Shown one piece after another: positions 1 through 15,441 of a stretch of DNA of 64,000 bases (position 1 is the stretch's first letter; each line of letters opens with the position of its first letter). Below the pieces are notes generated by a model. That model ran no database searches and had not been told where the DNA came from. It saw nothing but the letters and a program-made list of their open reading frames with translations. The translations under genes and the position numbers were made by a program. Origin of the DNA: Gammaproteobacteria bacterium (lineage in GTDB: Bacteria; Pseudomonadota; Gammaproteobacteria; Ga0077536); assembly GCA_009692365.1 (NCBI GenBank), contig SHZJ01000005.1:57217-121216 (forward strand), in the 5' to 3' direction.

Positions 1-835
1 CATGCGCGATATTGGCAAACGGACCGCCGTGGACGAAGGCCAGATTGTTTTCCAGGGTCTGCACGACATTGGGTTTGAGGGCGTCTTTGAGCAGGGCGGT
101 CATGGCGCCTTGGGCGTTGAGGTCACGCGCGCGCACGGGTTGCTGGCTACCCGTGGTGTAGCCCACCACGATTTCCCCCAGCCGGTCTCGCAGGTCCGTC
201 AGCGAGGTGGCCAGACACAAGATCGCCATGACCTCGGAGGCGACCGTGATATCGAAGCCATCCTCGCGCGCATAGCCATTGGCCGTGCCGCCCAAGCCGA
301 CCACGATGCGGCGCAGGGCGCGGTCGTTCATGTCGACCACCCGCTTCCAGCTGATTAAACGCGGATCGAGGTTGCGCGCGTTGCCGTGGTGGATATGGTT
401 GTCCAGCAGCGCCGCCAGCAGGTTATGGGCCGCACCGATCGCGTGGAAGTCACCCGTAAAGTGCAGGTTGATATCTTCCATCGGCACGACCTGCGCATAC
501 CCTCCGCCCGCGGCGCCGCCTTTCATGCCGAAGCACGGCCCGAGCGAGGGTTCACGCAGACAAATAATCGCCCGCTGGCCGGCCCGATTGAGCGCATCGC
601 CCAGTCCCACGGTGGTGGTGGTCTTGCCCTCACCCGCCGGCGTGGGGCTGATCGCGGTCACCAGCACCAAGTGCCCGTCGGGTCGCGCCTGCAATTCCTC
701 GATGTACTCTAAGGAGAGTTTGGCCTTGTAGTGGCCATAGGGCTCGAGGTGTTCGGCGCCGATGCCATAGGTGGCCGCGGCCAGCGCCAGGATGGGGCGT
801 TTGTGGGCCTGCTGTGCAATTTCGATATCAGACAT
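1..835 (-). CDS. fhs: Formate-tetrahydrofolate ligase (N-terminal half, cut by window edge)
   Basis: Joins formate to tetrahydrofolate using ATP, giving 10-formyl-THF for the cytosolic C1 pool. 278 codons are visible of about 555 in the family; the gene continues beyond base 1. The first residues read [10 protein letters not shown]. The nucleotide-binding loop [10 protein letters not shown] is at residues 65-74, followed by the family stretch [20 protein letters not shown] and, near the edge, GPFANIAH. The ATG start is preceded by an AGGAAACCTC-like purine stretch. It is divergent from pyrG across about 280 bp in which I see no gene and no convincing promoter. Formate released by BoxC (about 54 kb) could be one of its substrates, but that is inference. 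Confidence 0.93.
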   Translation of the reverse strand, partial: MSDIEIAQQAHKRPILALAAATYGIGAEHLEPYGHYKAKLSLEYIEELQARPDGHLVLVTAISPTPAGEGKTTTTVGLGDALNRAGQRAIICLREPSLGPCFGMKGGAAGGGYAQVVPMEDINLHFTGDFHAIGAAHNLLAALLDNHIHHGNARNLDPRLISWKRVVDMNDRALRRIVVGLGGTANGYAREDGFDITVASEVMAILCLATSLTDLRDRLGEIVVGYTTGSQQPVRARDLNAQGAMTALLKDALKPNVVQTLENNLAFVHGGPFANIAH

Positions 836-1109
836 GAGGTTTCCTCGCGCGGCTCTTGCTCGGCGACACCCACCGCGACCGACGGGCGATGGTGCCGCAT
901 TCTAGCACTGGGCGCGCTGGGAACTGGGCGCGCGCGCGCTACGGGCGGCAGCCGCGGCCCGTCGCCGGCGCTGCGGGTGGCTGCGCTCGGGGCTTCGGCG
1001 ATTGAGAAAAGACCCTGCATCTGATAGCGTGCGGCCACTTCTCAGCACGGCACGCGGCCGTCCCAATTGCCTCATTGCAACTGAAAAACATCCGAGTTCG
1101 GGTCACTAA

Positions 1110-4938
<3,829 letters not shown>

Positions 4939-4950
4939 GGACACCGCGCC

Positions 4951-5250
4951 ATGCGCCTGCTCCTGCTGACGTTGGCCGGCACCCTGCTAGGGCTGCAGTT
5001 GACGCTCTGGTACGGGCGTGGCGGGGCGCAAGACGTGTGGCGCATACAGGAACAAATCGCGGCACAGCGCGCGGAGAACGCGCAGTTAGAGACTCGCAAC
5101 AACGGCCTGGCCGCTGAAGTCATCGACCTCAAACAGGGCCTCGATGCGATCGAAGAACTGGCGCGCAGCGAAATGGGCATGGTGCGCGAAGGGGAGATTT
5201 TCATTCAGCTGCTGGACCCGCTGCCGGTCTCGGCGACGCAGCGCGAATGA
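4951..5250 (+). CDS. ftsB: Cell division protein FtsB
   Basis: A bitopic inner-membrane protein of the FtsQLB divisome subcomplex that signals septal peptidoglycan synthesis. The 99 residues begin with one hydrophobic segment (about residues 2-21), followed by a leucine-zipper-like coiled coil (about 28-70, with ENAQLETRNNGLAAEV) and the FtsB/DivIC motif EELARSEMGMVREGEIFIQ. The stop overlaps the ispD start as ATGA, suggesting coupled translation. The position between eno and ispD is the standard one. Confidence 0.93.
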   Translation: MRLLLLTLAGTLLGLQLTLWYGRGGAQDVWRIQEQIAAQRAENAQLETRNNGLAAEVIDLKQGLDAIEELARSEMGMVREGEIFIQLLDPLPVSATQRE

Positions 5251-5969
5251 ACCCCGTCGCGCGTCTGTGGGCCGTGGTGCCGGCGGCTGGGCGGGGTACC
5301 CGCATGGGTAGTGACCGCCCCAAACAATATCTGGCGATCGCCGGGCGCACCATCCTTGAACACACCCTCGAGGCGCTGCTGGCCGAACCGCGCATCGCCG
5401 CGGCGGTGCTCGTGTTGGCGGCAGACGACGCTAGCGGCGGCGCACTGGCGGCGGCGCACGGGGCACGCGTGCGTACTGCCTTGGGCGGTGCCGAGCGCTG
5501 TCACTCGGTGCTCAATGGGCTGGATGCGCTGCCCGCGCAAGACCACGATTGGGCGCTGGTCCACGATGCGGCGCGCCCGTGTCTGCGGTTGACCGACCTC
5601 TCGCACCTCATCGACGAATTGCTAGACGACCCCTGTGGGGGGATCCTGGGTGTGCCGGTGAAAGACACCTTAAAGCGCTGCAGCAGCGATGGGCGCATTG
5701 CGGGGACGGTCGACCGCCACCAGCTTTGGCAGGCGCTAACCCCGCAGATGTTCCGGGTGGGTGCGCTGCGTGCCGCCCTGCGCGCGGCCTTGACGGCCGG
5801 GCGCTTGGTGACCGATGAAGCGCAGGCCATGGAGTTGGCCGGCTACCTGCCGCGCATGGTTGAAGGTCATGCCGACAACCTCAAAATTACCCGGCCCGAA
5901 GATCTACCCTTCGCCGAACTGTATCTCCGCGCCAGGCCCGTGGCCAAAGGAACTTCTACATGCGAATAG
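5247..5969 (+). CDS. ispD: 2-C-methyl-D-erythritol 4-phosphate cytidylyltransferase
   Basis: Third step of the non-mevalonate isoprenoid pathway: MEP plus CTP to CDP-methylerythritol. It is a 240-residue Rossmann-like nucleotidyltransferase. AVVPAAGRGTRMGSDRPKQY near residue 10 holds the CTP-binding glycine loop and conserved Arg and Lys. WALVHDAARPC, GVPVKDTLK and TPQMFRVG follow the family order, and the tail has TDEAQAMELAGY. It starts inside the ftsB stop codon and overlaps ispF by 10 bp, so the three genes are tightly coupled. Confidence 0.96.
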   Translation: MNPVARLWAVVPAAGRGTRMGSDRPKQYLAIAGRTILEHTLEALLAEPRIAAAVLVLAADDASGGALAAAHGARVRTALGGAERCHSVLNGLDALPAQDHDWALVHDAARPCLRLTDLSHLIDELLDDPCGGILGVPVKDTLKRCSSDGRIAGTVDRHQLWQALTPQMFRVGALRAALRAALTAGRLVTDEAQAMELAGYLPRMVEGHADNLKITRPEDLPFAELYLRARPVAKGTSTCE

Positions 5970-6430
5970 GTCAGGGTCTCGACGCCCATTGTTTCCGCGA
6001 CGGCGATTACGTCATGTTGGGGGGGGTTAGAGTGCCCCATACGCGCGGGCTGGCGGCGCACTCCGACGGCGACGTGCTGCTGCACGCGCTGTGTGATGCA
6101 TTGCTCGGTGCGGCAGCGCTGGGAGACATCGGCAAACATTTCCCGGATACCGCCGGCGAATTCGCAGGGATCGATAGCCGGATCCTGCTGCGGCGAACGC
6201 GCGCGCTAGTCGCCGAGGTGGGCTTTCGTATCGTCAACGTCGATGCCACCGTCATCGCCGAGCTACCCAAAATTGCCCCACATGTGGCGCTGATGCGCGA
6301 GCGAATTGCGGAGGATTTAGGCCTGTCGGTAGCGGCCGTGAGCGTCAAGGCCACAACCACTGAAAAAATGGGCTTTACCGGGCGCGAAGAAGGCATCGCC
6401 GCCGCCGCCGTGGTCCTCATCGACAACTAG
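5960..6430 (+). CDS. ispF: 2-C-methyl-D-erythritol 2,4-cyclodiphosphate synthase
   Basis: Cyclises CDP-methylerythritol 2-phosphate with loss of CMP. The 156 residues are full length. Metal-binding Asp-x-His appears as GLDAHCF at the N-terminus, with the conserved LAAHSDGDVLLHALCDALLG and GDIGKHFPD after it; the C-terminus carries KATTTEKMGFTGREEGIAA. It is normally fed by IspD and IspE; ispE is not in this window. Its TAG stop shares bases with the stop of the convergent mutarotase gene. Confidence 0.97.
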   Translation: MRIGQGLDAHCFRDGDYVMLGGVRVPHTRGLAAHSDGDVLLHALCDALLGAAALGDIGKHFPDTAGEFAGIDSRILLRRTRALVAEVGFRIVNVDATVIAELPKIAPHVALMRERIAEDLGLSVAAVSVKATTTEKMGFTGREEGIAAAAVVLIDN

Positions 6431-7254
6431 CTGAGCACCCGCAGGGTTTGACTGCCCCACCAGCTGGCGCCGGGGGCGAGGACCACCGGCTCAGCGATGG
6501 TCGCGGCCTCCACGCAGAGCATCTGGGCATAGTCTGCGGGGGCCATGTCGGGCAGCCGGCCCGCGGTGTTCGGGCCTGGATTCCACACCACGACATCGCG
6601 GAACCCGTGCTGCGCGATTTCGAGGGCGCCGGCGCCCGCACGCCAAATCACGGGCTGGCTGGCGTTGAGATACACCCGATCGATTTCCGCGTTCACACAC
6701 AGCGGGTCGGCAGTTTGGCGTGCGCGCGCCAGACCGGCCGTGTTATCGAGATATTCCAGCCCGGCAAGGCCCTCTAGCGCCCCCTCGGCCAGGTTTTCGA
6801 TCGCCAAATAGGTGTGCAGCCCCGCCGTGTAGCGGCACTCACTGGGGCCGCGATTGGTCACGGTGAGCGTCACCGTGAGAGCCTGCGAGTGGAGACAAAC
6901 ACCCAGCGTCGCCTGAAACTCGTGGGGCCAGACCGCCCGGGTAGCCGCGTTAGCCAGCAACTCAAAGCGCAGTTCGTGGGCACCCTCACGGGGGCTGAGG
7001 GTCCAAGTCTGGAGGCGGGCAAAACCGTGCTTGGGTAAGTCGCCAAACAAACCGAACTGCGGAAAAATCACCGGGATACCACCGCGGATCCCAACGCCCG
7101 GGCGAAACACAGCTTGCGGGCTCAAATAAAGACCGTTGCGCCGTGCGCCCGCCGGCTGCCAGCGCAAGACCTGGGCCCCGTAGGCGCAGACCTGCGCCTC
7201 GGCGCCATCGGGCGTGTGCAGGGTCAGGGGAGCAAAAATGGTCGGTTCTGGCAC
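6427..7254 (-). CDS. D-hexose-6-phosphate mutarotase (YeaD-like, aldose epimerase superfamily)
   Basis: Predicted to equilibrate the anomers of glucose 6-phosphate or a related sugar phosphate. The 275-residue protein has the YeaD layout: GAQVLRWQPAG, IRGGIPVIFPQFG (conserved Arg-Gly-Gly-x-Pro), LPKHGFAR with the expected active-site His, HTYLAIEN, and WNPGPNTAGRLPDM near the end. It is convergent with ispF, and their stop codons share three bases. A 27-bp gap separates it from the upstream Smr gene, so co-transcription is plausible. The exact sugar substrate cannot be told from sequence. Confidence 0.9.
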   Translation of the reverse strand: MPEPTIFAPLTLHTPDGAEAQVCAYGAQVLRWQPAGARRNGLYLSPQAVFRPGVGIRGGIPVIFPQFGLFGDLPKHGFARLQTWTLSPREGAHELRFELLANAATRAVWPHEFQATLGVCLHSQALTVTLTVTNRGPSECRYTAGLHTYLAIENLAEGALEGLAGLEYLDNTAGLARARQTADPLCVNAEIDRVYLNASQPVIWRAGAGALEIAQHGFRDVVVWNPGPNTAGRLPDMAPADYAQMLCVEAATIAEPVVLAPGASWWGSQTLRVLS

Positions 7255-7281
7255 AGCGTTTGCGGGCTCGCGCAGCCCGCC

Positions 7282-7866
7282 TCAGCGGCGTTGCCGCAGC
7301 AATACGTAAATGGCGCCGGTACCGCCATCGGTGGCCGGCGTGGAGATGTAGGCCATCACTTCTTCCCACTGCACCAGCCAGTGCGCGACTTTAGGCTTTA
7401 GCACCGGCACCCGGCCGGGCGAACGCTGGCCTTTGCCATGGACTATCCGCACGCAGTGGTGGCCGCGTTGCACGCTGGCCCGCAGAAATTCGCTGAGGGC
7501 TGATTTAGCCTCGGGGGTGGTTAGCCCGTGCAGGTCAATATGGGCCTGAATGGAGTATTCGCCCCGCCGCAGTTTGCGCATCACCGCGTTTTGCACACCG
7601 TTGCGCTTGAACAGAATTTCATCGCCGGTTTCCATTTCGCCCTCGCCGGGGTCGAGCATCAGCAACTCGGCCATGACGGCCTGCTGGTCGCGCCGCGATT
7701 GCAGGGGCACGGGCGGCGGCCCGGGTTGGCGCAGGTCCATGGTGTCGGAGTGCAGGCGTGTGACGCCCGCTAGCGCCGCCCGAAAAGCGGCGTCCTCAGC
7801 GCCGGGCGGGGCCGCTCTGGCGGGGCTGGGCGCGGGCGTCTTGGTGGGGGGGCGTTGGTTTGCCAT
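7282..7866 (-). CDS. Smr domain protein (YdaL/SmrA-type nuclease-like)
   Basis: A 194-residue protein with a Pro/Ala-rich, probably disordered N-terminus (residues 1-30) and a C-terminal Smr domain, named after the MutS2 C-terminus. The three Smr signatures are visible: IDLHGLTTPEAKSAL, VRIVHGKGQRS and the terminal GGTGAIYVLL. Related stand-alone Smr proteins are nicking endonucleases or RNA-acting nucleases; which applies here is unknown. It is likely co-transcribed with the mutarotase below it. Confidence 0.9.
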   Translation of the reverse strand: MANQRPPTKTPAPSPARAAPPGAEDAAFRAALAGVTRLHSDTMDLRQPGPPPVPLQSRRDQQAVMAELLMLDPGEGEMETGDEILFKRNGVQNAVMRKLRRGEYSIQAHIDLHGLTTPEAKSALSEFLRASVQRGHHCVRIVHGKGQRSPGRVPVLKPKVAHWLVQWEEVMAYISTPATDGGTGAIYVLLRQRR

Positions 7867-7896
7867 GGTTGCGTGGGCGGCGTGGTGAGCGCGCCG

Positions 7897-8448
7897 TTAG
7901 GCGGATTCAGTCAGCAAGGTCGTGGTGGCAATGACGCGGGCAAAAGGCGCCGCCAGACCCGCCATAAAAGCCGCATGCACTTGCGCGGCCGGTAAGGTGT
8001 CGCCGTTGTAGAGCAGGTCGCGGGTGGCGCAGGCATCCGCCAGCACCGTGCATTGGTAACCTAAATCGAAGGCAGCCCGGGTGGTGGCGTCGATACACAT
8101 ATGGCTCATCGCACCCACCACCACGAGTTGGGTGAGGTCTGCCGGTGGGAGCGCTGTGGCCAGCGCGCTGTTGCGAAAGGCGTTGGGGAAATGCTTGACG
8201 ATGACCGTCTCGCCGGCCTGGGGTGCCACGCTCGGGTGATGCTCGGCGCCGGGCGTGCCGGGCAGGAAAAAAGTCGCCCCCGGGCGCGCCGCCAGATGCT
8301 GTACGTGGACCACCGACCAGCCGCGAGCGCGGGCGTGGGCGAGCAGGGTCTGGGCGTGGTGGGCCGCTTGCTCCATGCCCACGAGCGTCATCGTGCCGCC
8401 CGGAAAATAGTCGTTCTGGATATCGATGAGCAGCAGCGTGTGGGTCAT
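7897..8448 (-). CDS. Isochorismatase-family cysteine hydrolase
   Basis: A 183-residue alpha/beta hydrolase of the isochorismatase/nicotinamidase superfamily. The triad residues are visible: Asp in LLIDIQNDYF near the N-terminus, Lys in TVIVKHFPNAF, and the cysteine nucleophile in GAMSHMCIDATTRAAFDLGY. The metal-binding histidines of true nicotinamidases (DxHxxxH) are not evident, so an isochorismatase-like amidase or hydrolase of unknown substrate is the safer call. Preceded by a minus-strand GGAAC before ATG; 81 bp downstream of purL. Confidence 0.88.
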   Translation of the reverse strand: MTHTLLLIDIQNDYFPGGTMTLVGMEQAAHHAQTLLAHARARGWSVVHVQHLAARPGATFFLPGTPGAEHHPSVAPQAGETVIVKHFPNAFRNSALATALPPADLTQLVVVGAMSHMCIDATTRAAFDLGYQCTVLADACATRDLLYNGDTLPAAQVHAAFMAGLAAPFARVIATTTLLTESA

Positions 8449-8529
8449 TTTAAAGTTCCGTTAGGAGCATGGTGTGGGCCGCAGACCGGCAGGCCCGAGT
8501 CTAACCCAAGCGGCTGCTCGGCGAGCGCC

Positions 8530-11500
8530 TCAGCGCAGCCAACGGCGCGCGTTCCGGAATAATTCAAACCACGGCGCTTCGTTGGCTTGCCACTGCGCCG
8601 GTAGCCACGAGCACTGCTGGCGTAAAAACACCCGCTCGGGATGGGGCATCAGGATGGTGGCGCGCCCATCACTGGTGGTGAAGCCCGTGGCCCCCGCGGG
8701 CGAACCGTTAGGGTTGTGTGGATAGCCCACCGCCGGCGAGCCATCATCCGCGACATAACGTAGGCACAGGTGCTGCGCCGGGTCGAGGTGGTCGACCCGC
8801 CCTTCGCCGTGGGCAACCACCAGCGGGGCCATCATGCCGGCCAGTCCCGCCAACAGGATAGACGGCGAGGGCAGCACTTCCGCCATCACCAGGCGCGCTT
8901 CGAATTGGGCCGAGCGATTGCGCAGGAAACGTGGCCAATGGGCCGCCCCGGGGATCAGCGCTTTGAGCTGAGAAAGCATCTGGCAGCCGTTGCAGACGCC
9001 GAGCGAGAACGTGTCCGGGCGAGCAAAAAACGCCTCGAACTCGGCGCTGGCACGGGCGTTATAAAGGATCGAGCGCGCCCAGCCGCTGCCGGCCCCGAGG
9101 ACATCGCCATAGGAGAACCCGCCGCAGGCGACGAGGCCCTGGAAGCCGGTGAGCGTGGCACTGCCGGCCAGTATTTCTGACATATGGACGTCCACGGCCT
9201 CAAAGCCCGCGTGCAGAAACGCGGCGGCCATTTCGCGCTGACCGTTCACGCCCTGTTCGCGCAGAATGGCCACCCGGGGGCGGGTCGTGCTGCGCAGCGG
9301 CGGCGGCAGGGGCTGCGTGGGGGGGCGTAGAAACAGGCCGGTGGCCTGGCGATCGAGGATCGCCGCCAATTCTTCGCGGGCACAATCCGGGTGGTCACGC
9401 AGGCTTTGGAGATGGTGCGAGGGCAGCGACCACGCCGCCAGCAAGGCAAAGAGATCCTCATCCAGCCAGCGCTGTCCGTGTGCACCGATGCGCACCGTGG
9501 GTTCCACCTGCGGTTGGCCGAGTACGTGCACACTCGCCGCCAGCGTGGGGTACTGGTTGAAATAGCCCAGCACGGCGGGCAGGTCGTCCGTCGCCACCTG
9601 CACCACAAGACCCAATTCCTCGTTGAACAGCACCGCCAGCGGATCAGGGCCCAGCGCCGTGAGGTCGAGGTCTACACCACAACGCGCGGCGAAGGCCATT
9701 TCGCACACGGTGGTGAACAGCCCGCCGTCGGAGCGGTCGTGACAGGCCAGCAAGTAGCCGGACTCGTTCAACAACTGGAGGGCCGTGAAAGCGTCGCGCA
9801 GCCGCGCGGGCGCGTCCAGATCGGGGGGCTCGACGCCCAGTTCGCCATAAACCTGCGCCAGCACCGAGCCGCCCAAGCGCTGCGCGCCACCGGCGATATC
9901 CACCAGCAGCAGCACGCTGGCGCGCGCGCCGAGCTGCAGTTGGGGCGTGAGCGATAGGCGCACGTCCATCACCGGCGCGAATGCGGTGCAAATCAGTGAT
10001 ACCGGGGAACTTACCGTGTGCGACCCGGCCGCATCGTGCCAGGCGGTTTTCATGGACAGCGAGTCTTTGCCCACCGGGATGCAAATGCCCAGCGCCAAAC
10101 AAAGTTCGCTGGCGGCCGCGACGGCGGCATACAGCCGGGCGTCCTCCCCCGGGTGGCCTGCGGCAGCCATCCAGTTCGCCGACAGCACCACATCGTCCAA
10201 GTGTTTGATGCGGGCCGCCAGCAGATTGGTCAGCGCTTCGCCGATCGCCATCCGGGTGGCGGCGGCGGCGTTGAGCAGTGCGAGGGGCGTGCGTTCGCCC
10301 AGCGCAAATGCCTCGCCCGCCACGCTCTCGAAACCCAGCGAGGTGACGGCGCAATCGGCGACCGGGACCTGCCAAGGCCCGACCATCTGGTCGCGTGCGC
10401 TCAGCCCCCCGACGCTGCGATCGCCTATCGTGATGAGAAAGCGCTTGTCGGCGACGGCGGGGAAACGCAGCACCCGGTGGGCGGCTTCGCGCAGGTCGGG
10501 CGCTAGCCCTAAGGCCGTGGCGTAAGTCGGCAGCGTGGTGGCCACCCGCACCATGCGCGGGGGTTTGCCGAACAGCAGCGCCATGGGGATGTCGATCACC
10601 GCGACATTCAACGCGCTGTCCCACACGTGTAGCCGTGGTTCGGCGGTGGCGCTGCCCACGACGGCCATGGGGCAACGTTCGCGCGCGCACACCGCAGCAA
10701 TCGCGGCCACGGATTCTGGCGCGACCCCCAACACGTAGCGCTCCTGCGCTTCGTTGCACCAGATTTCGAGCGGCGACAGGCCGGGCTCGGCGCAGTGAAT
10801 GGCGCGCAACTCCAGTGCGCCGCCGCGCCCGCTGTCGTTGAGTAACTCCGGGATGGCGTTCGACAGCCCGCCCGCACCCACATCGTGGATCGCTAGGATG
10901 GGATTGAGCGCGCCCAACGCCCAGCAATGGTCGATGACTTCTTGCACGCGCCGCTCCATTTCAGCGTTATCGCGTTGCACCGAGGCGAAGTCCAACTCTG
11001 CGTCGCTGGTGCCGCCGCGCTGCGAGGATGCCGCACCGCCGCCGAGGCCAATCAACATGGCGGGACCGCCGATGACGATCACCTGCGCGCCCGGCGGCAG
11101 CACTTCCTTGAGGACGTGCTGCGGCCGAATGTTGCCGATGCCGCCCGCCAGCATCAGCGGTTTGTCGTAGCCGTAATGGTCGACCCCAGCGGGCCGGTGC
11201 TGGGTAGCCTCGAAGGGACGGAAATAACCCGCCAGCACCGGTCGCCCAAATTCGTTGTTGAACGCGGCCGCCCCAATGGGGCCTTCCAGCATGATAGTGA
11301 GCGCGCTGGCGAGGCGTGGATTAAACGCACGCGGCGTTTCCCAGGGTTCCGGGAGCGTGGGCAGTCGCAGATGCGAAACCGAAAATCCGCTCAGACCAGC
11401 CTTGGGCCGCGCGCCGCGACCGGTCGCGCCCTCGTCGCGAATCTCACCCCCAGCACCGGTGGCAGCACCAGGGTAGGGTGAAATACCAGTCGGATGGTTA

Positions 11501-12396
11501 TGCGTTTCCACTTTCATCAGCAGATGGATGTCTTCTTCTTCTGCCACGTAGCAGCGGGTGGTCGCATCGACCCACAGGCGCCGTCCGCGATAGCCACGGG
11601 CCACGGCAGCGTTGTCGCTGTAGGCAGACAGCACCCCGTTGGGATGGGCGGCGTGGGTCGCGCGGATCATCTGAAAAAGGCTGTGTTGGCGCGCCGCGCC
11701 ATCCAGGGTCCACTGGGCGTTGAAAATTTTATGCCGGCAGTGTTCTGAGTTGGCCTGCGCAAACATCATCAGCTCGGCATCGCTCGGGTCGCGACCCAGC
11801 GCTGCGTATTGGGCGAGCAGGTAATCGATTTCATCCTCGGCCAGTGCCAAGCCCAAGCTGGTGTTGGCCTGAGTCAGCGCGGGCCGACCCAGGGCTGCGA
11901 GCGGGATCTGGCGCAGCGGGGCGGGCTCTACAGGGTCCGCTGCGGCGACCTCTAGGAGGTTGGCGAGCACGCTTTCGGTCATGCGATCGTGGAGCAGTGG
12001 CGCGACCCCCGCCAGCCCTGCCGCAGGCAGGGGGTCGAGCCGCCAGCGCACGGCGCGTTCGAGGCGGATAACCGCGTCCAGCCCGCAATGATGGGCAATG
12101 TCGGTGGCCTTGCTGGACCACGGCGAACGCGTGCCTTGGCGGGGCAAGACATACAGGGTGTCGGGGCGCGCTGCGGGGGCGGGAACGGGCTGGCCTTCTA
12201 GCAGCGCTGCCAGCTGGGCGTCAGCGGTCGCGGTGAGCGGCTGGGCGCACCAGACCAAATAAAGATAGGTGCTCTCGAGGCTAGTCAGCGCGGGGCAAAC
12301 GGCCCCGAGCGCGGCGTGCCGGCGCTCGAGTTGAAACGGTGAGTGCGCCGGCGGGCCCAGAAACAGGCGGAAGGAAGTGCTGGCTGGAGTGTGCAT
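8530..12396 (-). CDS. purL: Phosphoribosylformylglycinamidine synthase (large single-chain form)
   Basis: Fourth step of purine synthesis: FGAR plus glutamine and ATP to FGAM. The 1288 residues match the proteobacterial fused PurL. Domains in order: N-terminal PurS-like segment (1-150, with [19 protein letters not shown]), two AIR-synthase-like ATP/structural halves (about 170-1030, with [36 protein letters not shown] and [19 protein letters not shown]), and a C-terminal class I glutaminase (about 1040-1288) with [12 protein letters not shown] and MPHPERVF. The 100 bp upstream holds no gene and is the probable promoter region. purB lies 1.5 kb further up on the same strand. Confidence 0.98.
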   Translation of the reverse strand: MHTPASTSFRLFLGPPAHSPFQLERRHAALGAVCPALTSLESTYLYLVWCAQPLTATADAQLAALLEGQPVPAPAARPDTLYVLPRQGTRSPWSSKATDIAHHCGLDAVIRLERAVRWRLDPLPAAGLAGVAPLLHDRMTESVLANLLEVAAADPVEPAPLRQIPLAALGRPALTQANTSLGLALAEDEIDYLLAQYAALGRDPSDAELMMFAQANSEHCRHKIFNAQWTLDGAARQHSLFQMIRATHAAHPNGVLSAYSDNAAVARGYRGRRLWVDATTRCYVAEEEDIHLLMKVETHNHPTGISPYPGAATGAGGEIRDEGATGRGARPKAGLSGFSVSHLRLPTLPEPWETPRAFNPRLASALTIMLEGPIGAAAFNNEFGRPVLAGYFRPFEATQHRPAGVDHYGYDKPLMLAGGIGNIRPQHVLKEVLPPGAQVIVIGGPAMLIGLGGGAASSQRGGTSDAELDFASVQRDNAEMERRVQEVIDHCWALGALNPILAIHDVGAGGLSNAIPELLNDSGRGGALELRAIHCAEPGLSPLEIWCNEAQERYVLGVAPESVAAIAAVCARERCPMAVVGSATAEPRLHVWDSALNVAVIDIPMALLFGKPPRMVRVATTLPTYATALGLAPDLREAAHRVLRFPAVADKRFLITIGDRSVGGLSARDQMVGPWQVPVADCAVTSLGFESVAGEAFALGERTPLALLNAAAATRMAIGEALTNLLAARIKHLDDVVLSANWMAAAGHPGEDARLYAAVAAASELCLALGICIPVGKDSLSMKTAWHDAAGSHTVSSPVSLICTAFAPVMDVRLSLTPQLQLGARASVLLLVDIAGGAQRLGGSVLAQVYGELGVEPPDLDAPARLRDAFTALQLLNESGYLLACHDRSDGGLFTTVCEMAFAARCGVDLDLTALGPDPLAVLFNEELGLVVQVATDDLPAVLGYFNQYPTLAASVHVLGQPQVEPTVRIGAHGQRWLDEDLFALLAAWSLPSHHLQSLRDHPDCAREELAAILDRQATGLFLRPPTQPLPPPLRSTTRPRVAILREQGVNGQREMAAAFLHAGFEAVDVHMSEILAGSATLTGFQGLVACGGFSYGDVLGAGSGWARSILYNARASAEFEAFFARPDTFSLGVCNGCQMLSQLKALIPGAAHWPRFLRNRSAQFEARLVMAEVLPSPSILLAGLAGMMAPLVVAHGEGRVDHLDPAQHLCLRYVADDGSPAVGYPHNPNGSPAGATGFTTSDGRATILMPHPERVFLRQQCSWLPAQWQANEAPWFELFRNARRWLR

Positions 12397-12496
12397 GCTG
12401 GTCTTTTGTAGCCATCGTTGACGGGCCGGCGGAAGCGCTGGTCGGGCGCAGTCTACACGCTAGCAGCGGGCCCTTTCCGCTCGTCACGCCGCTTTA

Positions 12497-13363
12497 TTAG
12501 GGCACGCGTTCTACCCGAATCAACAGCTGATAGTCACTGGTGTTCAGGCCGCCCCGCTGGCTGCTACCCCCCACCACGACCCATTCGCCCAGCCGGGCGC
12601 TGAGATTGACACTGCTGGTATTGCTGGTGACGGTGTTGCTGCCGTCTGGCACGACGCGCTCCAGGCGGCTGTCGAGCGACAACCAAACGCTGTCTTGGCG
12701 CAGGTGCGGGGTCACGTAAAACCCCGTTGACGCCGTTTGCAGGCTGCTGCTGCCGATGCCCACCAGCGCCCCGGGCGCCAAGCCATAACCGAGCACCACG
12801 GGCACGGGGGTGATTTGCCCCACGTTGATGTAGGCCGGCTGACCATCCATCGTCAGCACTGATTGCACTACCTGCTGGTCATCACGCCCTTGGGTGGTGA
12901 TGCTGCTGGTACCCAGCGCCAGTTCGCTCGCCGCCCCGGTGATGCGGTAGCGCACCCAGCCGCCGCTGCCACCCACGCCGGGTTGGTCGTTGCGCGCTTG
13001 TGCCACGGCGATGCGCAGGCGCGCGAGCGGGATATCGATGCCGGCGAGGGCGAGTTTTATCTCCGTGAGATTGGCCGGCGTGGTGCGGATAATCAGCTGG
13101 TTGCCGTTGCCCGTCAGCGTGCCATCGGGGGCTAGCAGCGGACGGAGCAGGGGCAGCACCTCGGCCACCAGCCGATGCTGTAGCGGAATGATTTCAAGCT
13201 CGCGGGCGGCGCTCAAAAGTGGCACTAGCGCAAGCCAAAGCGCCGCGAGCCAGCTATGCCGCGCGCGGCACCCCAACCGCCAGTGCGGGCCGGCCACGGT
13301 GCCCCGCGTGGTGGTCGCCCGGGGCCACCCGCCTAAGCTGGAGGGCAGGCGAGCAAGTCTCAC
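12497..13363 (-). CDS. Short secretin-like protein (type II/III secretion N-domain and partial secretin fold)
   Basis: A 288-residue protein if read from the GTG that overlaps the upstream stop as GTGA; an ATG 45 bp earlier is also possible. A hydrophobic segment WLAALWLALVPLLSA looks like a signal peptide after a long basic leader, and a GTG at 13297 would give a more normal signal length. The mature part has an N1/KH-like secretin domain (ELEIIPLQHRLVAEVLPLL, NGNQLIIRTTPANLTEIKLAL), then pieces typical of secretin cores (PAYINVGQITPVP, TGFYVTPHLRQDSVWLSL, VNLSARLGEWVVVGGSS). It is far shorter than a channel-forming secretin, and no secretion operon surrounds it. Probably periplasmic; role unknown. 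Confidence 0.72.
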   Translation of the reverse strand: MRLARLPSSLGGWPRATTTRGTVAGPHWRLGCRARHSWLAALWLALVPLLSAARELEIIPLQHRLVAEVLPLLRPLLAPDGTLTGNGNQLIIRTTPANLTEIKLALAGIDIPLARLRIAVAQARNDQPGVGGSGGWVRYRITGAASELALGTSSITTQGRDDQQVVQSVLTMDGQPAYINVGQITPVPVVLGYGLAPGALVGIGSSSLQTASTGFYVTPHLRQDSVWLSLDSRLERVVPDGSNTVTSNTSSVNLSARLGEWVVVGGSSQRGGLNTSDYQLLIRVERVP

Positions 13364-13872
13364 AGATGCAGCCGGCGCAGGTGGGGGTCGGGCGCTGAGC
13401 GGTCCCACATTTCATCAAAGCGCTGGGTGTACTGGCGGCACTGCCGCGGCGCGTGGAAGTCAGCGGTGGCCTCCCAGCGGTCGCTGAAACGCCGATAAAC
13501 ATAGCCCTTGCCGTCGGCCACCAGCCACGCCTCGTTGAACTGGCGATGGACCGGCGCGGGTATTCGCAGCGTGATGTAGCTGGAGAGGTTCTGGGCGAGT
13601 TCCACCAAGCGGTGCCCGTGCGTCACCAGCGGCGCGGGATCCAGCACCAGCAGGCGCACCCGTGCGCGTTGATTGCCTAACACCAGGCGTTTCACCGCCT
13701 CGGCAAATTCTGCAGTGTTGAGCAGGGTGGGGTCGAGGTGGCGGCTCACGAGGTCCAGCGAGTGGCGGCTTTGGGCGGCCATCGCACACAGTGTGAGGCC
13801 CAGTTTCTCGCTGTCGTCGAGAGCCAATTCGCCGCGGGATGCGCCCAAGCGTGGGTCGGTGTCGGGGGTCAT
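13360..13872 (-). CDS. Uncharacterised protein, phospholipase D-like C-terminal fold suspected
   Basis: 170 residues with no recognised catalytic motif. It reads like the small gammaproteobacterial proteins annotated only as DUF domains: a helical start (LDDSEKLGLTLCAMAAQSRHSLDLVSRHLD), then alternating strands with RVRLLVLDPAPLVTHGHRLV and HRQFNEAWLVADGKGYVYR. The latter is laid out like one phospholipase D half-site, but no His-x-Lys-x4-Asp motif is present. It starts 12 bp after the purB stop, and its stop overlaps the secretin-like gene's GTG, so the three probably form one transcript. Cytoplasmic, as no signal peptide is seen. Confidence 0.7.
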   Translation of the reverse strand: MTPDTDPRLGASRGELALDDSEKLGLTLCAMAAQSRHSLDLVSRHLDPTLLNTAEFAEAVKRLVLGNQRARVRLLVLDPAPLVTHGHRLVELAQNLSSYITLRIPAPVHRQFNEAWLVADGKGYVYRRFSDRWEATADFHAPRQCRQYTQRFDEMWDRSAPDPHLRRLHL

Positions 13873-13884
13873 TGGCGAGCCGTT

Positions 13885-15330
<1,446 letters not shown>

Positions 15331-15441
15331 TTAAGGGGGGCGCGCGCCGGGCGCAATCTTGCCGCTCCCCGCCGGTCCATGCCCGCGGGCTGAGGTCGCC
15401 TGTTAGACTATAAGGCTCTTGCTCAACGTGCCCTTTTTATC

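Noticed and set aside
8449..8529. GGGCC...GGCCC hairpin after the purL stop
   Set aside because: Five-bp stem with a long loop and no T-run; expected by chance at this GC content.
9644..10927. 427-codon minus-strand open frame inside purL
   Set aside because: Out-of-frame shadow of purL, Arg-rich with no conserved motif.
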